From positions 186,001 through 250,000 of the forward strand of contig JALSGP010000033.1 of assembly GCA_026982705.1 (NCBI GenBank): a stretch of 64,000 nt of DNA, written 5' to 3'. Position 1 is the stretch's first letter; each line of letters opens with the position of its first letter. This DNA comes from Alphaproteobacteria bacterium. GTDB lineage: Bacteria > Pseudomonadota > Alphaproteobacteria > Geminicoccales > Geminicoccaceae. A program made the translations under genes and the position numbers. The notes below the pieces were generated by a model, which had not been told where the DNA came from, did no database searches, and saw only the letters and a program-made list of their open reading frames with translations. Positions 16,346 to 26,366 of the stretch are shown one piece after another.

Positions 16346-16845
16346 CGCACCAGCCTCCCGGCGAGGCGCACGGTCTCCCGGTCGTGGGCGAGGATGCGGA
16401 GGTCGTAGTCGAGACCCTCGGCGGCCGGTGTCAGGGCGAGACGGTCGAGGCGGAAGCCGCCGTCGGGGGCGATGGCGAGACGGTAGAGGACGAGCGTGAC
16501 CCCACCGGCCGCGGCCCGCGCCCAGAACAGCGGCGCCCCCTCCAGGGGTTCGCCGCGGCGGCGGGCGAACAGCCAGTCCAGCATGCCGGTGGGGGAACTG
16601 GCGGCCCAGACGCCGGGCCGGCCGGTGGGGACGCACTCCAGGTCCCAGCGTCCACCGTCGGTGAAGCGGACCGTCACCAGAAAGCGGTCTCCGTCCTCCG
16701 GCTGGAGTCGGAACTCCGCCACCGGACCGCCGCCGGCATCGCGCCAGCGACCCGCCAGTTCGCCCGGGGACACGGCGCGCAGGGGATCCGCCGCGAGGGC
16801 GGCGAGAAGGGCGAAGAGCCACGCCAGGCGTCGCACGATCGCCAC
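16342..16845 (-). CDS. secreted protein of unknown function (first of a related pair)
   Basis: 167 residues from GTG 16845; a GTG three codons later is also possible. The leader RRLAWLFALLAALAADPLRA is a signal peptide, so a periplasmic location is expected. The mature part starts ELAGRWRDAGGGPVAEFRL, and the second half (GEPLEGAPLFWARAAAGG, then APDGGFRLDRLAL, then LRILAHDRETVRLAGRL) parallels the next gene product, suggesting an old tandem duplication. It opens the five-gene minus-strand unit and is divergent from alanine dehydrogenase across 66 bp. No function can be assigned; a lipocalin-like or DUF-type beta-barrel is my guess from the GxW start. Confidence 0.7.
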   Translation of the reverse strand: MAIVRRLAWLFALLAALAADPLRAVSPGELAGRWRDAGGGPVAEFRLQPEDGDRFLVTVRFTDGGRWDLECVPTGRPGVWAASSPTGMLDWLFARRRGEPLEGAPLFWARAAAGGVTLVLYRLAIAPDGGFRLDRLALTPAAEGLDYDLRILAHDRETVRLAGRLVR

Positions 16846-16911
16846 GGGAGTCTCGCCTCGGGATCGCGACGAGCTTACACCCCTTCCCGGGGAGCGCAAC
16901 CGGAGGGGCCC

Positions 16912-18042
16912 ATGCGCATCGGCGTCCCGAGAGAGATCAAGGTGCAGGAGCATCGCGTCGGGCTCACGCCCACCAGCGTGCGGGAGCTGGTCCACCACGG
17001 CCACGAGGTGGTGGTGGAGCGTGGCTGCGGCGAGGGCATCGGCTGCGACGACGAGGCCTACCGGCGGGCCGGTGCGGTGGTGGTGGACGAGGCCGCGGAG
17101 GTGTGGTCGCGGGCGGAGCTGGTGGTGAAGGTGAAGGAGCCGCTGCCCGAGGAACACCGTTTCCTGCGTCCGGATCTGGTGCTGTTCACCTATCTGCACC
17201 TCGCCGCCGACCGTCGCCTCACGGAGGCGCTGCTGGCCTCGGGCTGCGTGGCCATCGCCTACGAGACGGTGCGGGACGACGCCGGCCGCCTGCCCCTGCT
17301 GGCTCCCATGAGCGAGGTGGCGGGGCGCATGAGCGTGCAGGTGGGCGCCCACTATCTGGAGAAGGAACAGGGCGGGCGCGGCATCCTGCTGGGCGGCGTG
17401 CCCGGCGTGGAGGCGGCCAAGGTGGTGGTGCTGGGCGGCGGGACCGCCGGCACCAACGCGGTGCGGGTGGCCATGGGCATGGAGGCGCGGGTCTACGTGC
17501 TGGACCGCGCGTTGCCGCGGCTCTACGAGCTCGATCTCCAGTTCGGTCCCATGCTGAACACCATCTATTCCACGGTGGAGGCGGTGGAGACCCACGTGGT
17601 GGACGCCGATCTGGTGATCGGGGCGGTGCTGGTGCCGGGGGCCGCCGCCCCCCGCCTCGTCACCCGCGAGATGCTGCGGGCCATGCGCCCGGGATCGGTG
17701 TTCGTGGACGTCTCCATCGACCAGGGCGGCACGGCCGAGACCTCGCGGCCCACCACCCACGACGATCCGGTGTACGTGGAGGAGGGCGTGATCCACTACT
17801 GCGTCACCAACATGCCGGGAGCGGTGCCGCGCACCTCCACCTACGCCCTCAACAACGCCACCCTCCCCTACGTGCTGCGGCTGGCCGATCTCGGCTGGCG
17901 GTGGGCGCTTTCGGCGGATCCGGGTTTCGCCGAGGGCCTCAACGTGGCGGCGGGCGAGCTGGTCCATCCGGCGGTGGCGGCGAGCGTCGGCCTCCCGGCG
18001 ACGCCCCGGGCGCGGGTGCTGGGATCCGGGGACGGGACTTGA
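16912..18042 (+). CDS. ald: alanine dehydrogenase
   Basis: 376 residues. Ald catalyses the NAD-dependent reversible oxidative deamination of L-alanine to pyruvate and ammonia in the cytosol. [20 protein letters not shown] is the standard N-terminus. The substrate-binding lysine lies in [12 protein letters not shown] and the catalytic His in FTYLHLAAD; the NAD-binding [17 protein letters not shown] and the late [10 protein letters not shown] and [11 protein letters not shown] segments are intact. GGAGGGG precedes the ATG. The gene is alone, divergent from the secreted-protein/TAXI/ABC unit, and followed by a DnaJ-class gene 58 bp later. Confidence 0.97.
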   Translation: MRIGVPREIKVQEHRVGLTPTSVRELVHHGHEVVVERGCGEGIGCDDEAYRRAGAVVVDEAAEVWSRAELVVKVKEPLPEEHRFLRPDLVLFTYLHLAADRRLTEALLASGCVAIAYETVRDDAGRLPLLAPMSEVAGRMSVQVGAHYLEKEQGGRGILLGGVPGVEAAKVVVLGGGTAGTNAVRVAMGMEARVYVLDRALPRLYELDLQFGPMLNTIYSTVEAVETHVVDADLVIGAVLVPGAAAPRLVTREMLRAMRPGSVFVDVSIDQGGTAETSRPTTHDDPVYVEEGVIHYCVTNMPGAVPRTSTYALNNATLPYVLRLADLGWRWALSADPGFAEGLNVAAGELVHPAVAASVGLPATPRARVLGSGDGT

Positions 18043-18100
18043 AGCCGCCGGCCGCGGCCGCAACATGGAACGTCCGGTCCCGCCGCACGGGCCCGTCGGC

Positions 18101-19006
18101 ATGAGGCGTTCCCTCTACGACATCCTCGGGGTCTCCCGCCACGCCTCCGATGCGGAGATCCGCGACGCCTACCGGCGCCTCGCCAAGCGCTGGCATCCCG
18201 ACTTCAATCCGGGCGATCCGGAGGCGGAACGGCGCTTCAAGGAGATCTCCGCCGCCTACGAGATCCTGGGCGATCCCGAGCGACGGCGCCGCTACGATCG
18301 CGGCGAGATCGACGAGGAAGGGCGCGAGCGCGCCTTCGCCCACGGCTTCGGCGGCTTCCGCGGCGGGCGGGGGACGGCCGGCGGCGGCTTCGGCTTCGAG
18401 GGTGGCTTCCCGGGCTTCGAGGAGCTCGTCGAGGAGATCCTGGGCGGGCGCCGCCGGCGGGGCGGCTTCGGCTTCGGTGGGCGCGGCTTCGCCCGCGGTC
18501 CCGATCTCGAGACCCGCATCGCCCTCGACTTCGTGGACGCCATGCGCGGCGGCCGCCGGCGGCTGCGTCTCTCCGACGGCCGCACCGTGGAGATCGACAT
18601 CCCCCCGGGGACCGAGGACGGCACGGTGCTGCGTCTCGCCGGCCTCGGAGGCGCCGGTCCCGGCGGCCGCGGCGATCTCCACGTGCGCATCGAGGTGCGG
18701 CCGGACCCGCGCTTCGCGCGGCATGGCCGCGACATCCACAGCGAGGTGACGGTGCCGCTGGAGGTGGCGGTGCTGGGCGGCAAGGTGCGGGTGCCCACCC
18801 TCGACGGCGAGGTGCGCGTGACGGTGCCGCCGGGCACCGGCTCCGGACGGGTGCTGCGGCTGCGCGGCCGCGGGGTCCCGGACCGCCGCGGCGGTCGCGG
18901 CGACCATCTGGTGCGGGTGCTGGTGGGCCTGCCGGAGCCCATGGATCCGGAGCTGCGCCGTGCCCTCGAGGCCTGGGCGCGCCGGCGCGGCCGCGTGGAG
19001 GTCTGA
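18101..19006 (+). CDS. DnaJ C-terminal domain co-chaperone (CbpA-like)
   Basis: 301 residues. An N-terminal J domain (about residues 1-65) carries [20 protein letters not shown] and the HPD motif at 32-34, which stimulates DnaK ATPase. A Gly/Phe-rich linker follows ([10 protein letters not shown] and [12 protein letters not shown]), then two beta-sandwich substrate-binding domains ([33 protein letters not shown]). The Cys-rich zinc domain of true DnaJ is absent, so this is the CbpA/type II form. I chose ATG 18101 because the J domain starts right there; ATG 18065 in the same frame would add twelve unconserved residues, and neither has a good ribosome site. It is convergent with the RidA gene. 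Confidence 0.9.
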   Translation: MRRSLYDILGVSRHASDAEIRDAYRRLAKRWHPDFNPGDPEAERRFKEISAAYEILGDPERRRRYDRGEIDEEGRERAFAHGFGGFRGGRGTAGGGFGFEGGFPGFEELVEEILGGRRRRGGFGFGGRGFARGPDLETRIALDFVDAMRGGRRRLRLSDGRTVEIDIPPGTEDGTVLRLAGLGGAGPGGRGDLHVRIEVRPDPRFARHGRDIHSEVTVPLEVAVLGGKVRVPTLDGEVRVTVPPGTGSGRVLRLRGRGVPDRRGGRGDHLVRVLVGLPEPMDPELRRALEAWARRRGRVEV

Positions 19007-19009
19007 GCC

Positions 19010-19399
19010 TCAACCCACCGCCGTCGCCTCGATCTCCACCCGTGCGTCCGGCTCCACCAGCCGCGTCACCTCCACCACCGCCATGGGCGGGAAGTGGCGT
19101 CCCATCACCGCCCGGTAGACGCGGCCCAGCTCGGGCAGGGAGGCCCGGTACTCGTCCATGTCCACCACGTACCAGGTGAGGCGGACCAGGTGCTCCGGTC
19201 CCATGGCCGCCTCCCGCAGCACCGCCAGCACGTTGGCCAGCGCCTGGCGGGTCTGGCTCACGAGATCGGGGCCGGCGAAGCGTCCCTCCGCGTCCCAGCC
19301 GATCTGACCGGCGACGAAGACGAGGCGCCCGCGGGCCTCGATGCCGTGGCTGTAGCCCCGCGGGCGCGGCCAGCCGGCCGGCTGGAGGATCCGCCTCAC
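19010..19399 (-). CDS. RidA family protein (YjgF/YER057c/UK114)
   Basis: 129 residues. RidA proteins hydrolyse reactive enamine/imine intermediates; several subgroups act inside degradation pathways. The C-terminal RLVEPDARVEIEATAVG holds the conserved arginine before VEIEA that binds the carboxylate in active members, and RLVFVAGQIGWDAEGRF is the usual N-terminal core. The GTG start overlaps the stop of the CoA ligase gene (GTGA), so it is the last gene of the five-gene MarR operon. RidA-like proteins are regularly found in 2-aminobenzoate (anthranilate) degradation clusters, where an aminated dearomatised intermediate would explain the need. Confidence 0.9.
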   Translation of the reverse strand: MRRILQPAGWPRPRGYSHGIEARGRLVFVAGQIGWDAEGRFAGPDLVSQTRQALANVLAVLREAAMGPEHLVRLTWYVVDMDEYRASLPELGRVYRAVMGRHFPPMAVVEVTRLVEPDARVEIEATAVG

Positions 19400-21018
19400 G
19401 CCTCCGCCTCCGTCCGGGCCAGCTCGCGCAGGCGGAAGCGCTGGAGCTTGCCGGTCTGGGTCCTGGGCAGCGCCTCCAGGAAGCGGATGCGGCGGGGATA
19501 CTTGTAGGGGGCGATGGTGCGCTTGACGTGGTCCTGCAGCGCGCGCACGAGGTCCTCCGAGGGCGCGTGGCCCGGCGCGAGGACCACGTAGGCGGCCACC
19601 ACCTGGCCACGGTCGGGGTCGGGTGCGCCCACCACCCCGCACTCCGCCACGGCGGGATGGGTCAGCAGCGCCGCCTCCACCTCCGGCCCGGCGATGTTGT
19701 AGCCGGCGGAGACGATGATGTCGTCGGAGCGGGCGACATAGGCGAAACGTCCCTCGGCGTCGCGGACATAGGTGTCGCCGGTGACGTTCCAGCCCCGCCG
19801 CACGTACTCGCGCTGGCGGGGGTCGTCGAGATAGCGGCAGCCGGTGGGCCCCTTCACCACCAGCCGGCCCGGCACGCCCGGCGGGCAGGGGCGGAAGTCG
19901 TCGTCCACCACCTCGGCCACATAGCCGGGGACCGGTCGGCCGGTGACGCCGGGGCGCGCCTCCTCCGGCGGCGCCGAGATGAAGATGTGGAGCATCTCGG
20001 TGGAGCCGATGCCGTCGACGATGGTGAGACCGGTGCGCGCGCGCCAGGCCTCGAAGGTGGCGGCGGGCAGGGTCTCGCCGGCGGAGACGCACAGGCGCAG
20101 CCGCCAGTCCGGCACCCGCGTCATGTCCCGGAGCATGGCCCGGTAGGCGGTGGGGGCGGTGAACAGCACCGTCGCGCCGCTGGTCTCGAGGAAGGCCGGC
20201 AGCCGTTCCGGCGGCAGTGCCTCGGCCATCACCGAGGCGGCACCGAAGGCCAGCGGGAACAGCAGCATGCCGCCGAGACCATAGGTGAAGCCGAGGGGCG
20301 GGGTGCCGGTGAAACGGTCCTCCGGCGTGGGCGCCAGCACGTGGCGGGCGTAGGTGTCGCAGACGGCCAGCAGGTCGCGGTGGAAGTGGACGCAGCCCTT
20401 GGGCTGGCCGGTGGTGCCGGAGGTGAAGGCGACGATGGCCGGATCGTCGGCGGCGGTGTCCACGGGCCGGAAGTCGTCGGCGACGGCCGCCATCCGCCGT
20501 TCCAGCCCGCCGTCGCCCCAGGTGAGGATGTGGGCGGGGCGACCGGTGGCCTCGCGGCAGGCGGCGAGCTCCTCCAGGAGGCGGACGTCGCAGAGGGCGT
20601 GGTCGACGGCCGCCCTCTCCACGATCTTGGCGAGTTCGAGCCGGCGCAGGAGCGGCATGGTGGTGACGGCGATGCCGCCGGCGGCCAGCACGGCCAGCCA
20701 GGCCACCGCCAGCATCGGCCCGTTGTAGCCCCGCAGCAGCACCCGATGGCCCGGCACCAGTCCGAGGTCGTCCGCCAGCACGCGGGCGAGGCGATGGACC
20801 CGCTCCCGCACCTCGCCGTAGGTGAGCATGCGCTCGCCGTCGCCGAGGCAGGGGCGCGCCCAGCCGCCCGCGGCCGCGCCCCGCCGGAGCAGTTCCGAGG
20901 CGGCGTTGAGCCGCGGCGGATAGCGCACCTCGGGGACGGTGAAGAGCAGCTCGGGCCAGTCCTCCGGCGGCGGCAGCCGGTCGCGCACGAAGGTGTCCAC
21001 GTGGCCGGTGGCGTTCAC
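19396..21018 (-). CDS. AMP-dependent aryl-CoA ligase, resembling 2-aminobenzoate/benzoate-CoA ligase
   Basis: 540 residues. ATP-dependent adenylation and thioesterification of a carboxylic acid with CoA. The AMP-binding P-loop-like motif [19 protein letters not shown] (about residues 190-208), the GSTE motif in [13 protein letters not shown], the hinge [16 protein letters not shown] and the catalytic lysine region [11 protein letters not shown] are intact. The N-terminus ([20 protein letters not shown]) and length match my recollection of 2-aminobenzoate-CoA ligases more than acetyl-CoA synthetases. The GTG follows GGAGGGGAGGG and overlaps the dehydrogenase stop by 4 bp. Substrate assignment is inference and needs phylogeny; benzoate or a substituted benzoate is also possible. 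Confidence 0.87.
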   Translation of the reverse strand: MNATGHVDTFVRDRLPPPEDWPELLFTVPEVRYPPRLNAASELLRRGAAAGGWARPCLGDGERMLTYGEVRERVHRLARVLADDLGLVPGHRVLLRGYNGPMLAVAWLAVLAAGGIAVTTMPLLRRLELAKIVERAAVDHALCDVRLLEELAACREATGRPAHILTWGDGGLERRMAAVADDFRPVDTAADDPAIVAFTSGTTGQPKGCVHFHRDLLAVCDTYARHVLAPTPEDRFTGTPPLGFTYGLGGMLLFPLAFGAASVMAEALPPERLPAFLETSGATVLFTAPTAYRAMLRDMTRVPDWRLRLCVSAGETLPAATFEAWRARTGLTIVDGIGSTEMLHIFISAPPEEARPGVTGRPVPGYVAEVVDDDFRPCPPGVPGRLVVKGPTGCRYLDDPRQREYVRRGWNVTGDTYVRDAEGRFAYVARSDDIIVSAGYNIAGPEVEAALLTHPAVAECGVVGAPDPDRGQVVAAYVVLAPGHAPSEDLVRALQDHVKRTIAPYKYPRRIRFLEALPRTQTGKLQRFRLRELARTEAEA

Positions 21019-22202
21019 GACGATCCCTCCCCTCCGTCGATCCTCTCCTCCTCGCGCAGGAGGGCGCGTCCGATCACGAGGCGCTGGATCTCGGACGCAC
21101 CCTCGTAGATGCGGAGCGCCCGGATCTCGCGGTAGAGCCGCTCCGGCGGGCTGCCCCGCACCACACCGAGCCCGCCCCAGAGCTGGACGGCGAGGTCCAC
21201 CACCCGCTGGGCGGCCTCGGTGGCGTAGAGCTTGGCCATGCTGGACTCGCGGGCGCCGCCGCGGCCGACGTCCAGCGCCCAGGCGGCGCGGTGGACCAGC
21301 AGCGCCGCCGCCTCCAGCTCCGTGGCGGCGTCGGCCAGGAGCGCCCGCGCCAGCGGCAGGTCGCCGAGCCGGCGGCCGAAGAGGATCCGGGTACGCGCCC
21401 GTGCCCGCGCCACCGCCAGCGCCCGGCGGGCGAGGCCCACCGCCGCCGCGCCGACGCTGGGCCGGAAGCGCTCGAGGGTGGCCATGGCGAGGCGGAAGCC
21501 GGCGCCGGGAGGCGCGAGGCGGCGGTCGCGGGGGATGCGGCAGTCGTCGAAACGCAGACGGGCGAGGGGATGGGGGGCGAGGATGGCGAGGCGCTCGACC
21601 ACCCGGAAGCCGGGATCGTCCGGGAACACCAGGAAGGCGGCGATGCCGGCGGCGCCCGGCTCGTGCCCCTCGCGGGCGAAGACCACGTAGAAGTCGGCGA
21701 GCCCGCCGTTGCTGATGAGGGTCTTCTCGCCGGAGAGCCGGAAGCCGCTCCCGTCGTCCACCGCCCGGGCGGCGAGGGCGGCGGCATCCGAGCCGGCGTC
21801 GGGTTCGGTGAGGGCGAAGGCGGCGACGGCGCGACCGGCCCGCACCTCGGCCAGGAGCCGGGCCTCCCGCACGCCTCCGGCCAGGGCCAGCGGCAGGCCG
21901 CCCAGTCCCTGCAGCGCCAGGACGAAGTCGGCGAGAGCGGAGGCCTCGGCGAGGCGCTCGCGGGCGAGGCACAGCGCCCGCACGTCGAGCCGGCCCGAGG
22001 CGTCGGCCACCGCCGCCTCCAGCAGCCCCGCGTCGCCGAGGGCGGTCACCAGCGCCCGGCAGCGGGCATCCAGCGCCCCGTGATCGTCGGCCGCCGGCTC
22101 GTCGGCGAGGGTCGCCGCCTCGGCCCGACACCAGTGGTCCAGCCGCCGCCACAGCGTCCGGTGCCGGTCCTCGAAGAAGGGCCAGGCGAGATGCTCCGCC
22201 AC
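21015..22202 (-). CDS. acyl-CoA dehydrogenase
   Basis: 395 residues, the usual length. It would carry out FAD-dependent alpha-beta oxidation of an acyl-CoA, with ETF as acceptor. [20 protein letters not shown] and [19 protein letters not shown] form the FAD/substrate site, and [20 protein letters not shown] near the C-terminus contains the catalytic-base glutamate of the YEG type. It lies 1 bp after the enoyl-CoA hydratase gene and overlaps the CoA ligase gene by 4 bp. In the aromatic-CoA setting it may act on a dearomatised alicyclic acyl-CoA, but this is inferred from context alone. The start is a GTG. Confidence 0.92.
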   Translation of the reverse strand: MAEHLAWPFFEDRHRTLWRRLDHWCRAEAATLADEPAADDHGALDARCRALVTALGDAGLLEAAVADASGRLDVRALCLARERLAEASALADFVLALQGLGGLPLALAGGVREARLLAEVRAGRAVAAFALTEPDAGSDAAALAARAVDDGSGFRLSGEKTLISNGGLADFYVVFAREGHEPGAAGIAAFLVFPDDPGFRVVERLAILAPHPLARLRFDDCRIPRDRRLAPPGAGFRLAMATLERFRPSVGAAAVGLARRALAVARARARTRILFGRRLGDLPLARALLADAATELEAAALLVHRAAWALDVGRGGARESSMAKLYATEAAQRVVDLAVQLWGGLGVVRGSPPERLYREIRALRIYEGASEIQRLVIGRALLREEERIDGGEGSS

Positions 22203-22203
22203 C

Positions 22204-23013
22204 TCAGTCGCCCTCGAACACGGGCCGGCGCCGCGCCACGAAGGCCTCGTAGGCCCGGCGGAAGTCGCGGGTGGCCATGCAGAGGGCCTGGGCCTGGGCC
22301 TCCGCCTCCACCGCTTCCTCGATGGCCATGGCCCACTCCTGGTGGAGCTGGGTCTTGGTGATGCCGTGGGCGAAGGTGGGCCCGGCCGCGAGCTCGCGGG
22401 CGAAGGTCAGGGCCTCCTCGTGGAGCCGTTCGCGCGGCACGATGCGGTTGTAGAAGCCCCAGCGCTCGCCCTCCTCCGCGGTCATCACCCGGCCGGTGTA
22501 GAGGAGTTCGGCGGCCCGGCCCTGGCCGATCACCCGCGGCAGCAGGGCGCAGGCGCCCATGTCGCAGCCGGCGAGCCCCACCCGCACGAAGAGGAAGGCG
22601 GTGCGGGCCTCGGGGGTGGCGAAGCGGATGTCGGAGGCGAGGGCGAGGATGGCACCGGCGCCGACGCAGACGCCGTCCACGGCGGCGACGATGGGCTGGG
22701 GACAGCGGCGCATGGCCACCACCACGTCGCCGGTGAGACGGGTGAAGGCCAGCAGCCCCTTCATGTCGCGCTGCACCAAGGGGCCGATGATGTCGTGGAC
22801 GTCGCCGCCGGAGCAGAAATCGTCGCCGGTGCCGCGCAGCACCACCACCTTGACGGCATCCTCGGTGCGCAGGGCCCGGAACAGGTCGCGCAGCTCGGCG
22901 TAGCTGCCGAAGGTGAGGGGGTTCTTGCGCTCGGGCCGGTCGAGGCGGACCACCAGCACCGGTCCCTCGCGCGCGAGGCGGATCTCCCGCGGGGCGAAGG
23001 GATCAGGCGACAT
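22204..23013 (-). CDS. enoyl-CoA hydratase/isomerase family protein
   Basis: 269 residues. Crotonase fold: oxyanion-hole motifs [20 protein letters not shown] (about residues 55-74) and [20 protein letters not shown] (about 108-127) are intact. A glutamate expected for hydration near residue 135-140 is replaced in this region by [16 protein letters not shown], so the reaction could be hydration, isomerisation or ring hydrolysis. The ATG at 23013 has GGTGGAG nine bases upstream; an ATG at 23022 abuts that site and is less likely. The gene overlaps the MarR gene end by 11 bp and is the second gene of the operon. Confidence 0.9.
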   Translation of the reverse strand: MSPDPFAPREIRLAREGPVLVVRLDRPERKNPLTFGSYAELRDLFRALRTEDAVKVVVLRGTGDDFCSGGDVHDIIGPLVQRDMKGLLAFTRLTGDVVVAMRRCPQPIVAAVDGVCVGAGAILALASDIRFATPEARTAFLFVRVGLAGCDMGACALLPRVIGQGRAAELLYTGRVMTAEEGERWGFYNRIVPRERLHEEALTFARELAAGPTFAHGITKTQLHQEWAMAIEEAVEAEAQAQALCMATRDFRRAYEAFVARRRPVFEGD

Positions 23014-23500
23014 GGCGGGCATCCTCCACCGCCCGCGCGCGCCCGGCGAGGCGGTCCAACAGCGCCGTCAGCGCCTCGTGCCCCTCGGCATCCAGCGGGG
23101 CCAGCAGCTCGTCCACCCAGCCGGCATGGGCGCGCGCCATCTCGTGGAAGCGCTCGAGACCGCGGGCGGTGAGGCGCACCCGCTGGAGGCGGCGATCGCC
23201 GGGGTCGGCCTCGCGGACGGCGAGGCCGTCCTCCACCAGCCGCCGCACCAGACCCGTCACATTGCCGTTGGTGACCATGAGGCGCTCGGAGAGCTGGCTC
23301 ATGGTGAGGCCGCGCGGCTCGCGCTCGAGCTGGGCCATGAGGTCGAAGCGGGCCAGCGAACAGCCGAAGCGGCGGCGCAGGCGGCGGGCCAGCTCGCGCT
23401 CGATGCGGGTGGTGGTGCCGAGGAGCCGGAGCCAGAGCCTGAGCCGCCGGGCGGTCTCCGGGGGATGGTCGAGGCGGGCCGTGCCGCGGGGGGTGGTCAT
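23003..23500 (-). CDS. MarR family transcriptional regulator
   Basis: 165 residues. A winged helix-turn-helix occupies roughly residues 60-125: [20 protein letters not shown] is the recognition region and [17 protein letters not shown] the wing with the conserved DxRxxxV/L pattern. MarR proteins are usually ligand-released repressors of nearby catabolic genes, and this one heads the hydratase, acyl-CoA dehydrogenase, CoA ligase and RidA operon, so an aryl-CoA or the free acid is a plausible effector. It is divergent from the SUF regulator across 162 bp. No certain operator was found in that gap. Confidence 0.92.
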   Translation of the reverse strand: MTTPRGTARLDHPPETARRLRLWLRLLGTTTRIERELARRLRRRFGCSLARFDLMAQLEREPRGLTMSQLSERLMVTNGNVTGLVRRLVEDGLAVREADPGDRRLQRVRLTARGLERFHEMARAHAGWVDELLAPLDAEGHEALTALLDRLAGRARAVEDARHVA

Positions 23501-23581
23501 GGATGCCGTCTCCGCCGTCGGGGCCGTTTAGAACTGAAATAACCGTCCCGTCCTGGGGCGGCAAGGGCATCGTCGGGCGGC

Positions 23582-23610
23582 TTGACTCCGGATGGGGGAA
23601 AGGCAATCTT
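23582..23610 (+). promoter_or_regulatory. candidate sigma-70 promoter of the SUF operon
   Basis: TTGACT (23582-23587) and AATCTT (23605-23610) are separated by 17 bp, with the -35 matching five of six consensus bases and the -10 three of six. It lies 53 bp before the GTG of the Rrf2-type regulator gene, in one of the few less GC-rich gaps. A start point near 23617 is predicted, not shown. Confidence 0.45.
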
Positions 23611-23623
23611 GCGGTCTGAAAGC

Positions 23624-23638
23624 GGACCGTTCCGGTCC
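23624..23638. promoter_or_regulatory. inverted repeat in the SUF leader, candidate autoregulatory operator
   Basis: GGACCG-TTC-CGGTCC is a perfect 6-3-6 inverted repeat placed 14 bp downstream of the candidate -10 and 25 bp before the regulator start codon. A protein bound there would block transcription of the operon, and the first gene is a Rrf2-type regulator. The sequence does not look like a textbook IscR type 1 or 2 site, so the link is inference. Confidence 0.4.
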
Positions 23639-23662
23639 CAATTTGGAAGGGATCCACGTCCG

Positions 23663-24121
23663 GTGATCCGCCTGAGCAGGTTGTGCGACTACGGCGTCGC
23701 CATGCTGACCCATCTGGCCGGGCAGGAGGGGCGGCAGGCGAGCGCCGCCGAGATCGCCGAGGCCACCGGCGTGCCGCCGGCCACCGCCGCCAAGATCCTC
23801 AAGGCGCTGGTCAGAGCCGGCATCCTCGCCTCGCACCGCGGGGTGCTGGGCGGCTACGGTCTGGCGCGGCCGGCGGCGGTCATCACGGTGGCGGAGATCA
23901 TCGAGGCCCTCGACGGGCCCATCGCCCTCACCGCCTGCATCGAGGAGGGAGCCGGCGACTGCGGCCTCGAGGCGCTGTGCCCGGCCCGCGCCAACTGGCA
24001 GCGGGTCAACGAGGCGATCCGCCGGGCCCTCTCCGAGATCACCTTGGCCGACATGGCCGGCACGGTGCCCGCCGCCTTCCTCACGCCGGAGGAACGGGCG
24101 GCGATGTCGCCGGCACGCTGA
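23663..24121 (+). CDS. Rrf2-family Fe-S regulator of the SUF operon (IscR-like)
   Basis: 152 residues. The winged helix includes [19 protein letters not shown] and [15 protein letters not shown], with the wing [13 protein letters not shown]. Three cysteines at 92, 100 and 106 (C-x7-C-x5-C) match the Fe-S ligand cluster of IscR-like proteins, though IscR itself has C-x5-C-x5-C; the spacing fits the SUF-associated branch. It should sense Fe-S status and control the following sufB-sufC-sufD-sufS-sufT genes. The GTG start follows GGAAGGGAT by about 12 bases, and the frame has no better start nearby. sufB begins 23 bp downstream. Confidence 0.9.
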   Translation: MIRLSRLCDYGVAMLTHLAGQEGRQASAAEIAEATGVPPATAAKILKALVRAGILASHRGVLGGYGLARPAAVITVAEIIEALDGPIALTACIEEGAGDCGLEALCPARANWQRVNEAIRRALSEITLADMAGTVPAAFLTPEERAAMSPAR

Positions 24122-24144
24122 ACGTCCACTGCGGGGACACGACC

Positions 24145-25590
24145 ATGTCCGACGCCGTCGAGACCGTCAGGGAACTCACCGAACGGGACTACGAATGGGG
24201 CTTCGTCACCCCGGTGGAGGAGGAGACCGTCCCGCCGGGGCTGGACGAGGACGTGATCCGGCTGATCTCCCGCAAGAAGGAGGAGCCGGCGTGGCTCACC
24301 GAATGGCGGCTGGAGGCCTTCCGCCGCTGGCGGCGGATGGAGGAGCCGCGCTGGGCGCGGGTCCACTATCCTCCCATCGACTATCAGGCCATCTCCTACT
24401 TCGCGGCGCCGAAGCAGAAGGAGCGCCCCAAGTCCCTCGACGACATCGATCCGGAGATCCGCCGCACCTACGAGAAGCTGGGCATTCCCATCCGCGAGCA
24501 GGAGATCCTCGCGGGGGTGGCGGTGGACTACGTGTTCGACAGCGTGTCGGTGGCCACCACCTTCAAGAAGAAGCTCGAGGAGCTGGGTATCATCTTCTGT
24601 TCCATCTCCGAGGCGGTGCGCGACCATCCCGAGCTGGTCCGCAGGTATCTGGGTTCGGTGGTGCCACCCGGCGACAATTTCTACGCCGCCCTCAACTCGG
24701 CGGTGTTCAGCGACGGCAGTTTCGTCTACGTGCCGCCGGGCGTGCGCTGTCCGATGGAGCTGTCCACCTACTTCCGCATCAACGCCGCCGGCACCGGCCA
24801 GTTCGAGCGCACCCTCATCATCGCCGACCGCGGCAGCTATGTGAGCTATCTCGAGGGGTGCACCGCCCCCATGCGGGACGAGAACCAGCTGCACGCGGCG
24901 GTGGTGGAGCTGATCGCCCTCGACGAGGCGGAGATCAAGTACTCCACCGTGCAGAACTGGTATCCGGGCGACCGTGAGGGGCGCGGGGGGATCTACAACT
25001 TCGTCACCAAGCGCGGCCTGTGCAAGGGTGTACGGTCGAAGATTTCCTGGACGCAGGTGGAGACGGGTTCGGCCATCACCTGGAAGTATCCCTCCTGCGT
25101 CCTGCAGGGTGACGAGTCCGTGGGCGAGTTCTACTCCGTCGCCCTGACCAACAACTTCCAGCAGGCCGACACCGGGACCAAGATGATCCACATCGGCCGG
25201 CACACCCGCTCGCGCATCGTCTCCAAGGGCATCGCCGCCGGCCGTTCCCAGAACACCTATCGCGGTCTCGTGCGCATCCTCCGCGGCGCCGAGGGGGCGC
25301 GCAACCACACCCAGTGCGACAGCCTGCTGATCGGCGACCGCTGCGGCGCCCACACCGTCCCCTACATCGAGGTGAAGAACCCCAGCGCCCGCGTGGAGCA
25401 CGAGGCCACCACCAGCAAGCTCAGCGAGGCGCAGCTCTTCTACTGCCGTGCCCGCGGCATCCCGCTGGAGGACGCGGTGGCGCTGGTGGTCAACGGCTTC
25501 TGTCGCGAAGTGATGGACGAGCTGCCCATGGAGTTCGCCGTGGAGGCCCGCAAGCTCCTCGGCATCTCCCTCGAGGGCAGCGTCGGCTGA
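24145..25590 (+). CDS. sufB: Fe-S cluster assembly scaffold protein SufB
   Basis: 481 residues. SufB is the core scaffold of the SufBC2D complex that builds Fe-S clusters in the cytosol. Diagnostic segments include [80 protein letters not shown] and [13 protein letters not shown], with the cysteine in RNHTQCDS that accepts sulfur. [22 protein letters not shown] near the C-terminus is the conserved region facing SufD (quoted here only in name: residues about 426-447). ATG has GGGGA upstream. It is the second gene of the operon, 19 bp before sufC. Confidence 0.97.
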   Translation: MSDAVETVRELTERDYEWGFVTPVEEETVPPGLDEDVIRLISRKKEEPAWLTEWRLEAFRRWRRMEEPRWARVHYPPIDYQAISYFAAPKQKERPKSLDDIDPEIRRTYEKLGIPIREQEILAGVAVDYVFDSVSVATTFKKKLEELGIIFCSISEAVRDHPELVRRYLGSVVPPGDNFYAALNSAVFSDGSFVYVPPGVRCPMELSTYFRINAAGTGQFERTLIIADRGSYVSYLEGCTAPMRDENQLHAAVVELIALDEAEIKYSTVQNWYPGDREGRGGIYNFVTKRGLCKGVRSKISWTQVETGSAITWKYPSCVLQGDESVGEFYSVALTNNFQQADTGTKMIHIGRHTRSRIVSKGIAAGRSQNTYRGLVRILRGAEGARNHTQCDSLLIGDRCGAHTVPYIEVKNPSARVEHEATTSKLSEAQLFYCRARGIPLEDAVALVVNGFCREVMDELPMEFAVEARKLLGISLEGSVG

Positions 25591-25609
25591 ACCGGGAGAT
25601 TCACCGCCC

Positions 25610-26365
<756 letters not shown>

Positions 26366-26366
26366 G

